A DNA stretch of 64,000 nt from Geothrix rubra (GTDB lineage Bacteria > Acidobacteriota > Holophagae > Holophagales > Holophagaceae), in contig NZ_BSDD01000001.1 in the NCBI RefSeq assembly GCF_030268065.1, positions 62,001-126,000 on the forward strand, read 5' to 3'. A program made the position numbers and the translations under genes. Under the pieces are notes generated by a model. It was not told where the DNA came from. It did no database searches and saw only the letters and a program-made list of their open reading frames with translations. This document shows, one piece after another, positions 46,636 to 58,558 of the stretch (positions are counted from its first letter, which is position 1; each line of letters opens with the position of its first letter).

Positions 46636-47700
46636 ATGCGGCTGGCCACCCCCTCCGGATTCGCCACCGAGGTCTTCATCCAGGAGGCCCCGGATGCCGC
46701 CCTCCTGCCCGAGGGACCCTGGACCCTGGTGGGCGACGAGCAGCTGCGGGACGCCTGGCGCGAGGCCGACATGCCCGAGCCGTCCCATGCCCTGTGGGTG
46801 CCGGTGAGCGAGGAGGAGAAGAAGCTCCGCACGGTGATCCCCTGGCTTGAGCACTGGGCCCGCGCGCCCCTCCACCGCGAGGCCACGGTGGTGGCCCTGG
46901 GCGGCGGCGTGCTGACGGACCTGGCCGGCCTGGCTGCGGCGATCTACCTTCGGGGCGTCTCCTGGCAGGCCTGGCCCACCACCCTGCTCGCCATGGCGGA
47001 CGCGGGACTTGGCGGCAAGACCGGCGCCGACCTGGCCGCGGGCAAGAACCTGGTGGGGGCCTTCCACCCCCCCCGCCGCCTGGTGGCCTGCACCGGCTTC
47101 CTGTCCGGCCTGCCGCCGCGCCACCTGGAGAACGGGCGCTGGGAGCTGGTGAAGACGGCGCTGATCCAGGGCGAGATGGCCTGGGCCACGGAGATGCTGC
47201 AGGAGGGCCCCGTCAAGCAGGCCTGGGTGGAGCGGGCGTTGGCGTTCAAGGCGGGGGTGGTCCATCGCGATCCCCGGGAATCCGGGGAGCGGCGGCTGCT
47301 GAACCTGGGCCACACCCTCGGCCACGCGCTGGAGGCGGCCTCGGGCTACCAGCTGCTCCACGGCGAGGCGGTGGGCCTGGGGCTGCTGGCCTCCTGCCTC
47401 ATGGTGGAGGACCTGGACCTGAAGCCGTTCCCCCCTGAATTCCTGGACCTGCTGGCCCAGCGCCTGGCGCCCCTCGCGCCGAAGGTGGCCCCGTGGTCCG
47501 AGTGCCTGCCGCTCCTCCATCGGGACAAGAAGGCCCGGGCGGCGGCCCACAGCACCGAGGAACACCCCGTCACCGAGATCCACTGCATCCTTCCCAGGGC
47601 CACGGGACCCGCCATCCAGCGGATCCTGCCCCCCGAGGCATGGGCCGGTCCCCATGCCCGACTGATCCAGCTCCTAGCCCGTGAGGCCACCCGTGCGTGA
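46636..47700 (+). CDS. aroB: 3-dehydroquinate synthase
   Basis: AroB converts DAHP to 3-dehydroquinate, step two of the shikimate pathway. The 354-residue protein has NAD-binding VALGGGVLTDLAGLAAA, TLLAMADAGLGGKTGADL, KNLVGAFHPP, zinc ligands in NLGHTLGHALE and LHGEAVGLG, and DKKA near the end. The N-terminus is somewhat divergent from typical AroB. It starts one base after the M28 peptidase stop and overlaps the following TPR gene. Confidence 0.92.
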   Translation: MRLATPSGFATEVFIQEAPDAALLPEGPWTLVGDEQLRDAWREADMPEPSHALWVPVSEEEKKLRTVIPWLEHWARAPLHREATVVALGGGVLTDLAGLAAAIYLRGVSWQAWPTTLLAMADAGLGGKTGADLAAGKNLVGAFHPPRRLVACTGFLSGLPPRHLENGRWELVKTALIQGEMAWATEMLQEGPVKQAWVERALAFKAGVVHRDPRESGERRLLNLGHTLGHALEAASGYQLLHGEAVGLGLLASCLMVEDLDLKPFPPEFLDLLAQRLAPLAPKVAPWSECLPLLHRDKKARAAAHSTEEHPVTEIHCILPRATGPAIQRILPPEAWAGPHARLIQLLAREATRA

Positions 47701-49567
47701 TTCCCGAATCCTGATCCTGGCGGGCCTCCTCCTGCCGCCCCTCCTGGCCGCTCCGCCCCTCCCGACCGCGCCGCCTCAGGTGGACGTCCGCGCCCTCATG
47801 CTCGAGGCGCGGGCCCTCCAGCTCCGGGGCGGCGGCACGGATCCCGAAGGCGCCGTGGCCATCTACCGCCGCGTGGTGGCCCTGGTGCCGAAGAGCGCCG
47901 AGGCCCACCTGCGCCTCTCCGAGGCCCTGCAGGAGACCCGGGACCTGGACGGGGCCCTGGCCCCGGCGCAGAAGGCGGTGGCACTGGCACCCCAGAACGG
48001 GGAGGCCCGCGCCCACCTCGCCCTGCTCCAGGTGCAGCGGGCCCAGAAGGACAATGCCCTGCTGCCGGAGGCCCGGAAGGACCTGGAGGAGGCCGCGGCG
48101 CTGCTGCCGCAGGATCCCGAACTCTGGGGGCGGCTGGGAGAGGTCTCCGAGCAGCTCCATGACGATGCCGCTGCCCTGCGGGCCTGGCTCCGCCTCGGCC
48201 GACTGCGCCCCTCCTTCACGCCGGCCTGGGAGCGCGCCTACATCCAGGCCGTGGCGACCCAGAACTACCCGGGAAAACGGGAGGCGGTGCTGGCGCTCAA
48301 TGCCCATCACCCGGACGAACGCCAGCTCCGCATGCTGGAGGACCTGGCCCGGGAGCAGATCCAGGCCGGCTTCCTGGCCCACGCCGAGGAGAGCTTCCTC
48401 CTCCTCGCCCGGCACCTTCCCCGGGAACCCGCCCTCTGGGAGAACATCTCGCTCGTGCGGCTGCAGACCTCGCGCTTCACCGAGGCCCTGGACAGCCTGG
48501 GGCGCGCGGAGGCGCTGAAACCCAGCCCGCGCATCAGCTTCAACATCGCCATGGCCCTCATGAACCTGGGCCGCTTCCCGGAAGCCGAGACCCGGCTGAA
48601 GGCGCTGGTGGAGGATCCCGCAGACCAGGGGGCCGTCTCGGACGGGGCGCAGGCCCTCTACGCCGAGTCCCTCCTGCTGCAGGGAAAGGGCGCCGAGCTG
48701 CTGGCCTACGTGAAGCGCCAGCCCCCCCGCGACAAGGTGGCCGGGGAGATGCAGGTGTTCATCTGCCAGGCTCACGTCAGCCGCAACGACTGGAAGGCGG
48801 CCCTGGCCGCCCTCCAGGACGGCATCCGCCGGTTCCCCAAGGTGGCCTTCTTCGCCCAGGCGGCCACCTTGCCCTCCAAGTACCTCGAGTATTCCTTCTT
48901 CTCCAGGAAGGAGGCGCGCTCGGCCCTGGAGCAGCTCCACCAGGAGGGCATGGCCGCCCTCTGGTCGGAATTCCGGCGCTGGGACAAGTGCCTGCAGGCC
49001 CTCCAGCAGGCCCGGGCCCTCGGTCCGGTGCGCAACGTCGACATCCTCCTCATGCAGAGCACCGCCTTCGAGCAGCTGGATCGTCCCCAGGAGGCCCTGA
49101 AGGTCCTGCGGGAGGCCCAGGCCATGGAACCCGCCAACCCCATGGTGCAGAACAACCTGGGCTACCTGCTGCTGGAGCAGGACCGGGACCTGCCCGAGGC
49201 CGCCTCCCTCATCGAGGCCAGCGCCAAGGCCACCCCCGACAACGGGAACGTGGTGGACAGTCTGGGCTGGGCCCAGTTCAAGCTCGGCCGGGTGGCCGAA
49301 GCCGAGGCGACCCTGCGCCGGGCCACCTCCCTGAGCCCCTTCAGCCCCGAGGTCCGCAAGCACCTGGGCGAGGTGCTCCTGAAGCAGGGGAAGCTGGAGG
49401 AGGCCGCCGAGCAGTGGGAGCGGGCCCTGGCCTTCGTCTTCCCTGATCGCCCGGCCCTGGAGAAGCGGCTGGGCGACCTCCGGCTGCGCATCGCCAAGGA
49501 GCAGGCCCGGAAGGTGGCCGAACCGGCGCCCACGGCCGCTTCCGAGGACGACGAGGAGGCCCCGTGA
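47693..49567 (+). CDS. Exported TPR-repeat protein
   Basis: The 624-residue protein has a signal peptide (ILILAGLLLPPLLA) and about a dozen tetratricopeptide repeats, some clear (AEAHLRLSEALQETRDLDGA; NNLGYLLLEQDRDLPEAA; VVDSLGWAQFKLGRVAEA). Such proteins act as periplasmic scaffolds, for example in outer-membrane assembly or secretion. GTG 47693 has GAGG at 47683-47686 and lies in the aroB end; GTG 47681 is an alternative. The downstream small gene overlaps its stop, so they probably function together. Confidence 0.82.
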   Translation: MRDSRILILAGLLLPPLLAAPPLPTAPPQVDVRALMLEARALQLRGGGTDPEGAVAIYRRVVALVPKSAEAHLRLSEALQETRDLDGALAPAQKAVALAPQNGEARAHLALLQVQRAQKDNALLPEARKDLEEAAALLPQDPELWGRLGEVSEQLHDDAAALRAWLRLGRLRPSFTPAWERAYIQAVATQNYPGKREAVLALNAHHPDERQLRMLEDLAREQIQAGFLAHAEESFLLLARHLPREPALWENISLVRLQTSRFTEALDSLGRAEALKPSPRISFNIAMALMNLGRFPEAETRLKALVEDPADQGAVSDGAQALYAESLLLQGKGAELLAYVKRQPPRDKVAGEMQVFICQAHVSRNDWKAALAALQDGIRRFPKVAFFAQAATLPSKYLEYSFFSRKEARSALEQLHQEGMAALWSEFRRWDKCLQALQQARALGPVRNVDILLMQSTAFEQLDRPQEALKVLREAQAMEPANPMVQNNLGYLLLEQDRDLPEAASLIEASAKATPDNGNVVDSLGWAQFKLGRVAEAEATLRRATSLSPFSPEVRKHLGEVLLKQGKLEEAAEQWERALAFVFPDRPALEKRLGDLRLRIAKEQARKVAEPAPTAASEDDEEAP

Positions 49568-50034
49568 TCCCGCTCTTCCAGACCGTTCCCGCCCAGACCG
49601 CCCCCGCGGCCCCGGTGGCGCCCGTGCGGGCCCAGTACGGCTGGGGCTACGAGGGCCCGGAGGGCGAGGGCACCGGCACCCTCAGCGTGCTGGTGGACGC
49701 CGCCACCGGGAAGCTGGTCCTCGAGCTGCATGGCCTCGGCGAGCGGCTCCTCCTGCTGGAGGGCGACCGCGCCACGGGCTACCGGGTGCAGGTGCCCCGC
49801 CAGAAGCTGGACCAGCGTGCGCCCACCCTGGCGAGCCTCCCGCTGCCCTTCCTGCCCGAGGTGGCCAGTCCCGAGGCCCTGCTGAAGCTCCTCCGCACCG
49901 GCGAAGGAGCCGGCGTCACCGTGCAGAAGCGGGACGCCGAGGGCCCCGTGAAGCTCCACTGGCAGGGCGAGGATCCCAAGGGCCGCACCGAACAGGTGTG
50001 GCTGGACCGGAAGCGCTGGGAGGGGCCGAAATAG
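49564..50034 (+). CDS. Hypothetical protein, possible LolB-like lipoprotein-sorting relative
   Basis: I do not recognise this 156-residue protein firmly. It begins in the GTGA overlap with the TPR gene and contains a Gly/Trp stretch (YGWGYEGPEGEGTGTL) then beta-rich segments of alternating hydrophobic residues (LVLELHGLGERLLLLEGDRAT), and a conserved-looking C-terminal basic/Trp region. A beta-barrel half of a LolA/LolB-like fold is one guess. It has no clear signal peptide. Translational coupling suggests it works with the upstream TPR protein. Confidence 0.6.
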   Translation: MIPLFQTVPAQTAPAAPVAPVRAQYGWGYEGPEGEGTGTLSVLVDAATGKLVLELHGLGERLLLLEGDRATGYRVQVPRQKLDQRAPTLASLPLPFLPEVASPEALLKLLRTGEGAGVTVQKRDAEGPVKLHWQGEDPKGRTEQVWLDRKRWEGPK

Positions 50035-50037
50035 CGC

Positions 50038-50862
50038 CTACTTCCCGCCCGGGGCGGCGGGACGGCCGGCGGCGATCCAGGCGTTGAGCTCGGCATCCCC
50101 CAGGTGCCGGGCCGCCGCTTCCAGCTGGCCCGTCACCACGGGCTTCTCCTCCCCCCAGAAGATGGCCCAGTAGGCGAAGCCCCGCTGCTTTCCACGGGGG
50201 CCCTCCGGCGAGGTGCGGTCCGCGGCGCGGTCATCCGCAAGGAGCCTGGGCACCAGGGCGTGGGAGGCCGCGAGCCAGGCCCAGGGACGGTCGAGGAGGT
50301 CCGGATCGACCGACGCCGGGGCGGCCTTCAGGTCGGCCTCCTGGACGAAGCGCTCCACCAGGCCCGTCTCCCAGCGGCTGTGGACGCCCCGCTGGCCCGT
50401 GGCCTCGCCGTCGTGGTTGTCGGTGGTGTGCAGGGGCACGTGGATGTCGGCCACGTAGTGGGACAGGATCGCCGTGGCGAAGGCCACCTTCTCCGGGTCG
50501 CCGGACCTGAAGGCGGCGACGAGGTCGCGCCAGCGGTCCTGGATGATCCAGGGCACCACGCCGTTCCGGTAGAAGTCCCCGCCCAGCTTCGCCTGGGCCG
50601 CCGCCTCGTCCCGGGGGATGCCCGCGGGGCCGCCGTAGGCCTCGCAATCGAGGAAGTGCCGGGGCCCCTCCTTGCGGTCCTGCCGCCAGTGGTCGGGATC
50701 CGAGGCATGATCCCGCAGGAAGTCCTCCCGGCCCCGGTACCAGGCGCGGACGTCGGGCGGGAGGGTGGTCAGGGAGAGGCTGACCACGGCCCGGTGGCCC
50801 TTGTCCCCCCAGGCCAGCAGGGGGAGGGTCACGAGCAGCAGCGGAAGCAGGCGGGTCTTCAA
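50038..50862 (-). CDS. S1/P1-type zinc nuclease, exported
   Basis: The 274-residue protein has a signal peptide ending in LPLLA; the mature protein would begin with Trp (WGDKGH), the residue whose amine and side chain bind zinc in P1 nuclease. Further zinc ligands are in RHFLD, the HYVADIHVPLHTTDNHDGE stretch and later histidines. It cleaves single-stranded nucleic acid or 3'-nucleotides in the periplasm. The TTG at 50862 lies four bases after the lepB stop, so it is translated from the lepB transcript. Confidence 0.87.
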   Translation of the reverse strand: MKTRLLPLLLVTLPLLAWGDKGHRAVVSLSLTTLPPDVRAWYRGREDFLRDHASDPDHWRQDRKEGPRHFLDCEAYGGPAGIPRDEAAAQAKLGGDFYRNGVVPWIIQDRWRDLVAAFRSGDPEKVAFATAILSHYVADIHVPLHTTDNHDGEATGQRGVHSRWETGLVERFVQEADLKAAPASVDPDLLDRPWAWLAASHALVPRLLADDRAADRTSPEGPRGKQRGFAYWAIFWGEEKPVVTGQLEAAARHLGDAELNAWIAAGRPAAPGGK

Positions 50863-50866
50863 GCGG

Positions 50867-51712
50867 CTACCGGGGGATGGTCCCGGTCCGCTCCCAGCGG
50901 GTGCGGGTGAAGAAGTGGCGGGCGGCGTCCACGAAATCCGAGAGGACATCCATGGGGCCGTTGGGCACGCGCCCGTTGTCGTCGTCGGAATCCCCCTCGC
51001 GGAAGCTCCACCACACGATGAAGGGCCGGCCGCGCAGGTGGTCCATGGGCAGGAAGCCCCAGTAGCGGCTGTCGAGGCTGTTGTCCCGGTTGTCGCCCAT
51101 GGCGAAGAGGTGGCCGGGCGGCACGGTGACGGGGCCCAGGTTGTCCTTGAAGCCCTCCTGGATGAGGCTGTCGATGCCCTGGCGGTCCATGGACAGTTCC
51201 TCGGGGTCCGTGTGCCGCCACACCCCCGTGGGCTGTTCGGCCTCCCCGGCGTACCGGGTGAGGGGCCAGGGGCCGGGCGTGGGACCGTCGGGGCTGCGCC
51301 CGAACTGGTATTCCCAGGGGCCCGTGACCAGCCTGCCGTTCACGTAGAGCCGCTTGTTGCGCATCTCCACGGTGTCGCCGGGCAGGGCCACGCAGCGCTT
51401 CACATAGTCCTGGTCGCGGTCGAGGGGATAGCGGAACACGATGATGTCGCCGCGCTCCACGGAGCGCATGGGGAAGAGCCGCTCCTCCCAGGCCCACTGG
51501 GGGCGGGCGAAGATGAACTTGTTGGCCAGCAGGTGGTCCCCGATCATCAGCGTGTTCCGCATGGAGGCGGAGGGGATCTTGAACTGCTGGCCCACGTAGG
51601 TCTTGAAGAACAGGATCAGGACCATGGCGAAGCACACCACTTCCAGGTTGTCCCGGAGGGAGCCCTTGGCGGCGCCGGGGGGAAGGGTGGCTTCGGTCGT
51701 CTCGTCGGCCAT
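50867..51712 (-). CDS. lepB: Signal peptidase I
   Basis: LepB removes signal peptides from exported proteins. The 281-residue protein has one N-terminal membrane helix (about 24-38), the catalytic serine in PSASM (Ser50), the lysine in DYVKRCVALPGD (Lys105), and GDNRDNSLDSRYWG near the end. The first Met precedes a short Thr/Glu/Pro-rich tail. It sits between a lipoprotein gene upstream and the P1 nuclease downstream, both likely co-transcribed. Confidence 0.93.
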   Translation of the reverse strand: MADETTEATLPPGAAKGSLRDNLEVVCFAMVLILFFKTYVGQQFKIPSASMRNTLMIGDHLLANKFIFARPQWAWEERLFPMRSVERGDIIVFRYPLDRDQDYVKRCVALPGDTVEMRNKRLYVNGRLVTGPWEYQFGRSPDGPTPGPWPLTRYAGEAEQPTGVWRHTDPEELSMDRQGIDSLIQEGFKDNLGPVTVPPGHLFAMGDNRDNSLDSRYWGFLPMDHLRGRPFIVWWSFREGDSDDDNGRVPNGPMDVLSDFVDAARHFFTRTRWERTGTIPR

Positions 51713-51730
51713 GGAGGCTCCGGTGGGGCG

Positions 51731-52326
51731 CTAGGGGCGCCCGGAGATGGGGAGGTCGGTGAAGCCGCGGCCCACGAGCCGGTTGACGGGGATCCATTCG
51801 CCCCCGCGGAGCTCTGTGGATTCCACCTCGCCGAGATCGGGCAGGTAGAGGGTCCGGCGCAGGGGGCCGCGCGCGGGGCGGGCCTCCACCCACACGCCGA
51901 CCCGCGAGGAGGTGGCGGGCAGCAGGGCCGCGCCGTCCCAGGTCCCGCGTCCCACCACCTGGTAGGCGGTGCCGTGGTCCTCCCAGGCCTGGGTGCGGGG
52001 GAAGCCCTCGGGCAGGAGCTGGGCCAGGGACTTGCCGTCGGGGCCCACCAGGGCGATGCCGCCCGCGTGGTGGTGCAGCACCAGGGTCAGGGAGCCCTGG
52101 TAGCTCGTGTAGTCCAGGCGGACCGTGCCGTCGCCGTCCGTCGGGAAGGACGCACGGCCCACGCGCAGCTGCAGGCGCTGCTGGGTCCGCTGCGGCTCGG
52201 GCACGGAGGGATCCTCGTAGGCGAGGGTCAGGCCCTCCTCCCAGGGACCGTAGCGCACGGGGCCGCGGGGCTGGGGCTGGCAGGCGGCTAGGAGGACCAG
52301 GGCCGCGGCGGGAAGCACCCGGCGCA

Positions 52327-52327
<1 letters not shown>
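51731..52327 (-). CDS. Lipoprotein of unknown function
   Basis: The 198-residue protein has a clear lipobox (LLAAC near 13-17) after a basic-hydrophobic signal, then a beta-rich globular part with GTVRLDYTSYQGSLTLVL and a His-rich LHHHAGG. I do not recognise the family. The ATG overlaps the tex stop (TGATG), and lepB follows after 18 bases, so it is probably part of a tex-lipoprotein-lepB-nuclease transcript. Confidence 0.72.
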
Positions 52328-54819
<2,492 letters not shown>

Positions 54820-54894
54820 ACCTGCTCCTTGCGATCCCCGGGAAGAGGAACTGCGATGATACCAAGGAGCCGCGGATCCGGCTCCCCGCGTGAA

Positions 54895-55923
54895 TCAGGG
54901 GTCCAGGACCACCTTCCGCCGCGTGCCGGCTGGCGGCCGTTCGAGGTCCCGCAGCGATTTCTTCCAGAAGGCGCCGTCGAGGCCCGTTCCGATGACCACG
55001 CCCACGCAGGCCACCGCCGTGCCGTCCGCCTGGAGGGGCAGGGGGGAGACTTCCAGCCGCCCGTCCGCGAGCTGGAAGGCCCAGCGGTCGCTGCCGTCGT
55101 TCCGGGGCGCCCAGCCGGCGAAGGCGCAGACACCCTTCGCGCGCAGGAGCTCGCCCTGGGGAGGCGGCGCGAGGAAGAGGGCCTCCAGCGCCGCGGGATC
55201 CAGCGGGTGGTCCCAGTGGACGGTGATGGACCGGGCCTCCGCGAAGCTCGCCCCGGCGCTCGGGGTCCAGCCCTCCGGCACCGGGCGCAGGTCGCCGCGC
55301 CAGGGATCCGGGGCGCCTTCCGGCGGGACGCCGTGGCGGCTGTGGACCAGGGGGATCTCCCTGAAGGTGGCGCGCAGCTCGCTTTCCCAGGCCACGGCGG
55401 CGGCGGGATCGAGGTCTGCCTTGCTGAGGTAGATGAGGCTCGCCAGGGCCGCCTGACGGTGCAGCAGGGGCCGGGTCCGCAGGTGGTCCACGGGCCCCAG
55501 GCAGGAGAGCACGGTCAGGAGGCCCGCGAGGCGCAGGCGGCCCTCCAGTGCGGGTTCCCGCTCCAGGTCCACCAGGTCCGTGGGGTCGGCCAGGCCGGTG
55601 GTCTCCAGCACCACCCGGTGGGGCCGTATCTCCTCCGGCTGGTCGCACCAGGCCCGCAGGGTGGCGATCACGTCGTCGCGCAGGCTGCAGCACACGCAAC
55701 CGTTGACGAGGTTCTCCACCCCCGCCAGCTCCGGGCGCTCGGCGCCCACCAGGCTGCCATCCACGCTCACGGCGCCGAATTCGTTGATGAGCACGGCCAC
55801 CCGGTGGCCCGCCGCGACTTCGACCTTCAGCAGGCGGTTCACGGCCGTGGTCTTCCCGGCCCCCAGGGGCCCGGTGACGATGAGGACTTCGATCGGGGAT
55901 GGGTGGGGCGCGGCGGGCGACAT
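54895..55923 (-). CDS. CobW/COG0523 metal chaperone GTPase
   Basis: The 342-residue G3E GTPase has P-loop GPLGAGKTT (18-26), the CxCC metal site GCVCCS (75-80), ETTGLADP and SKADL. Members insert or deliver zinc, cobalt or other metals to client enzymes. The C-terminal CobW_C part (KGVCAFAGW) is present. The ATG at 55923 lies right next to GGAGGG, a cramped ribosome site, so the true start could be slightly different. It diverges from waaA over 45 bases. Confidence 0.85.
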   Translation of the reverse strand: MSPAAPHPSPIEVLIVTGPLGAGKTTAVNRLLKVEVAAGHRVAVLINEFGAVSVDGSLVGAERPELAGVENLVNGCVCCSLRDDVIATLRAWCDQPEEIRPHRVVLETTGLADPTDLVDLEREPALEGRLRLAGLLTVLSCLGPVDHLRTRPLLHRQAALASLIYLSKADLDPAAAVAWESELRATFREIPLVHSRHGVPPEGAPDPWRGDLRPVPEGWTPSAGASFAEARSITVHWDHPLDPAALEALFLAPPPQGELLRAKGVCAFAGWAPRNDGSDRWAFQLADGRLEVSPLPLQADGTAVACVGVVIGTGLDGAFWKKSLRDLERPPAGTRRKVVLDP

Positions 55924-55968
55924 CCCTCCATGATGCCGCCGCCGGGCGAATTGTGAGAGCGTGGAGGC

Positions 55969-57219
55969 GTGGATGTCCTCGACCTGAGCTACCTCGGCGC
56001 CGTCTCCCTGGCGGGGGCCCTGGCGCGCGCCTGCGCCCGCGGCGTGCCCGCGGGCTGGCGGGTGCGCCTGGGGGCCGAGGCGCCCGACCTGCCCGCGGGG
56101 GCCTGGGTCTGGGTGCATGCCGTGAGCGTGGGGGAGCTGCTGCTGGCGGACGGGCTGGTGGCCCGCCTGCGGGACCGGGGGCATCGGATCCACCTCACCA
56201 CGGGCACGCCCGCGGGCCTGGAGCTGCTGTCCCGGCGCCTGGGGGCCTGGGATGCGGGCACGGGCCGGGTGAGCGGGGGGGCCTTCCCCCTGGATGATCC
56301 CGAGGGCCTGGAGCCCTTCCTGGCCCGGGCGCCCGGCGCCTTCGTGGCCCTGGAGACGGAGCTGTGGCCCAACCTGCTGAGGGCCCTGGAAGCGCGGGGC
56401 ATCCCGAGGTGCGTGGTGAACGGGCGGCTCACCCCGAAGTCGCTGGGGCGGGGCGGGCCCTGGCTGCGTCGGGCGGCTTCGCGCCTCAGCCTGGTGGCCG
56501 CGAGGGACGACGCCAGCGCCGAGGCCTTCCGTCGCCTCGGGGCGCGCAACGTCGCCCTGGGCGGCAACCTCAAGGCGGATCTGCCGCCGCCGACTCCCCT
56601 GCACGGGGGTTGGGCCCACCTCCGCGCCGCCTGGGCCGCCTTCCCCGTCCTCGTCGCGGGCAACACGCTCGAGGGCGAGGAGGCGCTCGTGCTCGGGGCC
56701 TGGGGGGCGGCCCGAGCGGTGTTCCCCGGGCTCCGGCTCATCCTGGCGCCGCGCCAGCCCCGCCGCTTCGAGCGGGTGGCGGAGTCCTTCGCCGCGCAGG
56801 AGGTGCGGTTCCGGCGTGCCTCGGCGCCCTGGCCTTGCACTGCGGCGGATTGGGCCGACGTGGACGTGCTCCTTCTCGACACGCTGGGCGAGCTGCCGGC
56901 GGCCTACGCCGAAGGCACGGTGGCCCTGGTGGCGGGAGGGTGGCGCGCGGAGGGCGGGCACAATCCCCTGGAGCCGGTCAGGGCGGGCGTTCCCGTGATC
57001 CTCGGTCCGGGCTTCGCCAATTTCGACGACCTGGTGCCGCCCCTGCGGGCCGAGGGCCGGGTGCGGGTGGCGGAGGAGGCGGACCTGTCCGCCGCCCTCT
57101 GCGACCTCCTCGCAACCGCAGCCCTGCGCCCTCCGGCCGGGGGCGTGGTGCTGCCCGGATCCCTGACGGGGGCCCTCGAACGCACCCTCGACCTCCTGGA
57201 ACCCCTGCTGCCCCGTTAG
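55969..57219 (+). CDS. waaA: 3-deoxy-D-manno-octulosonic acid (Kdo) transferase
   Basis: WaaA adds Kdo to lipid A precursor at the inner membrane, indicating lipopolysaccharide. The 416-residue protein has a short N-terminal hydrophobic helix, the active-site region HAVSVGELLLADGL, ETELWPNLL, NGRLTPKS and GGWRAEGGHNPLEPVRAGVPVILGP fragments typical of GT30. The GTG start at 55969 has a weak ribosome site. It is followed after 28 bases by the REC-ATPase regulator. Confidence 0.92.
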   Translation: MDVLDLSYLGAVSLAGALARACARGVPAGWRVRLGAEAPDLPAGAWVWVHAVSVGELLLADGLVARLRDRGHRIHLTTGTPAGLELLSRRLGAWDAGTGRVSGGAFPLDDPEGLEPFLARAPGAFVALETELWPNLLRALEARGIPRCVVNGRLTPKSLGRGGPWLRRAASRLSLVAARDDASAEAFRRLGARNVALGGNLKADLPPPTPLHGGWAHLRAAWAAFPVLVAGNTLEGEEALVLGAWGAARAVFPGLRLILAPRQPRRFERVAESFAAQEVRFRRASAPWPCTAADWADVDVLLLDTLGELPAAYAEGTVALVAGGWRAEGGHNPLEPVRAGVPVILGPGFANFDDLVPPLRAEGRVRVAEEADLSAALCDLLATAALRPPAGGVVLPGSLTGALERTLDLLEPLLPR

Positions 57220-57247
57220 AATCCCGGGACGCCCCCCTGGAGCCGCC

Positions 57248-58159
57248 ATGACCCGCAGAGGCACCCACATCCTGCTGATCGACGACGACGAAGCGGTCCT
57301 GGACATGGTCGAGTCGGCCCTCGGCCACTACGGCATGACGGTCCACAGCTGTTCCGAAGGCGAGCAGGCCCTGGCGCGGCTGGTGACGCCCGGGGCGCCC
57401 CAGTTCGACCTGGTCGTCACCGACATCAACATGGAGGGGATGGACGGCTTCGAGGTCATCCGGAAGGTGAAGGCCATCGCCCCCCACCTGCCCGTGGTGC
57501 TGATGACCGGCCAGGCCTCCGTGGACTACGCCATCCGGGCCATGCGCATGGGGGCGTCGAACCTGTTCATGAAGCCGCTGGCCATGCGCGACCTGGTGCA
57601 GAGCGTGTTCCACCTGGTCGACCTCCACCGGGACTTCCGCCTGGCGGAGGATGGCCTGCGGGGCCTGGTGAACGAGCGGCGCCACTTCCTGTTCCGGTCG
57701 GACGAACTGGATGTGCCCAGCCTCATCCGGCATCTGACCGACCGGCTGGTGCCCATGGGCTTCGCCTCCCCGGCCAACATCGACGTCATCGCCATGGCCA
57801 TCCACGAGGCCCTTGCCAACGCCCTGGAGCACGGGAACCTGGAGCTGGACTCCAGCCTGAAGGGGGACCTGTTCGTGGCGGAGGATCCCTACACGAAGCT
57901 GCGCGAGGCCCGCATGGCCGATCCCCGCTTCGCGGAGCGTCTCATCGAAGTCCGCCTCGCCCTGGATACGGAGCGTTTCGAACTGGAGATCTCCGACGAG
58001 GGCCCGGGATTCGACACCAGCCGCCTCACCCTGCCGCCCCCCGGCTCGGACCTGGCGCCCCACTTCGGCCGGGGTCTGCCCCTCATCCAGCTCGTCATGG
58101 ACGAGGTGCACTTCAACGAGAAGGGCAACCAGGTCCGGATGGTGCTCAGGCGCAAATAG
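57248..58159 (+). CDS. Response regulator receiver fused to an RsbW-type ATPase domain
   Basis: The 303-residue protein has a receiver domain (residues 1-125: IDDDEAV acid pocket, Asp59 phosphorylation site in VTDINM, T/K motif in LMTG and MKP) and a C-terminal GHKL ATPase domain (about 150-303: IHEALANALEHGN, DEGPGFD, GRGLPLI). The ATPase resembles anti-sigma serine kinases, with an insertion of about 30 residues between the N and G1 boxes. It could link a phosphorelay to control of an anti-anti-sigma factor. A bidirectional terminator follows immediately. Confidence 0.85.
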   Translation: MTRRGTHILLIDDDEAVLDMVESALGHYGMTVHSCSEGEQALARLVTPGAPQFDLVVTDINMEGMDGFEVIRKVKAIAPHLPVVLMTGQASVDYAIRAMRMGASNLFMKPLAMRDLVQSVFHLVDLHRDFRLAEDGLRGLVNERRHFLFRSDELDVPSLIRHLTDRLVPMGFASPANIDVIAMAIHEALANALEHGNLELDSSLKGDLFVAEDPYTKLREARMADPRFAERLIEVRLALDTERFELEISDEGPGFDTSRLTLPPPGSDLAPHFGRGLPLIQLVMDEVHFNEKGNQVRMVLRRK

Positions 58160-58161
58160 AA

Positions 58162-58199
58162 ACGGAGGAAGCGCCGGGCGGGCCCGGCGCTTCCTCCGT
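58162..58199. terminator. Strong bidirectional terminator
   Basis: A long perfect stem, ACGGAGGAAGCGCC with its complement, encloses a GC-rich centre. It separates the REC-ATPase gene from the reverse-strand trxA and can end both transcripts. Confidence 0.88.
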
Positions 58200-58220
58200 C
58201 TGCGGCCGTTCAGCGCCGGA

Positions 58221-58541
58221 TCAGAGCGCGCTCTCGATGAAGGCCTTGAGCTGCGGCTTGGGCTGGCCGCCGATCATCTTGTTCACGGGCTTGCCATCCT
58301 TGAAGACGATCAGGGTGGGGATGCTCATGATGCCGAACTGGCCGGCCACCTGGGGGTTCTCGTCCACATTGATCTTGACGATCTTGGCCTTGCCCTGGAG
58401 CTCGCCGGCGAGCTCGTCGAGCACGGGGGCGATCATGCGGCAGGGTCCGCACCAGGGGGCCCAGAAGTCCACGAGGGTGACGCCCTGCGAGACGGTCTGG
58501 GGGAAGTCGGCGTCGGTGATGTGGGCGACGAGGTCGGACAT
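58221..58541 (-). CDS. trxA: Thioredoxin
   Basis: The 106-residue protein is a classic cytoplasmic disulfide reductase with the active site WCGPC (residues 30-34), DFWAPWC, the cis-proline motif SIPTL and GGQPK near the end. ATG 58541 has an ideal AAAGGAG six bases upstream. It is the last gene of the reverse-strand ribBA / cyclic-nucleotide / trxA group, separated from the preceding gene by 17 bases. Confidence 0.96.
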   Translation of the reverse strand: MSDLVAHITDADFPQTVSQGVTLVDFWAPWCGPCRMIAPVLDELAGELQGKAKIVKINVDENPQVAGQFGIMSIPTLIVFKDGKPVNKMIGGQPKPQLKAFIESAL

Positions 58542-58558
58542 GGTGACTCCTTTCGGGT

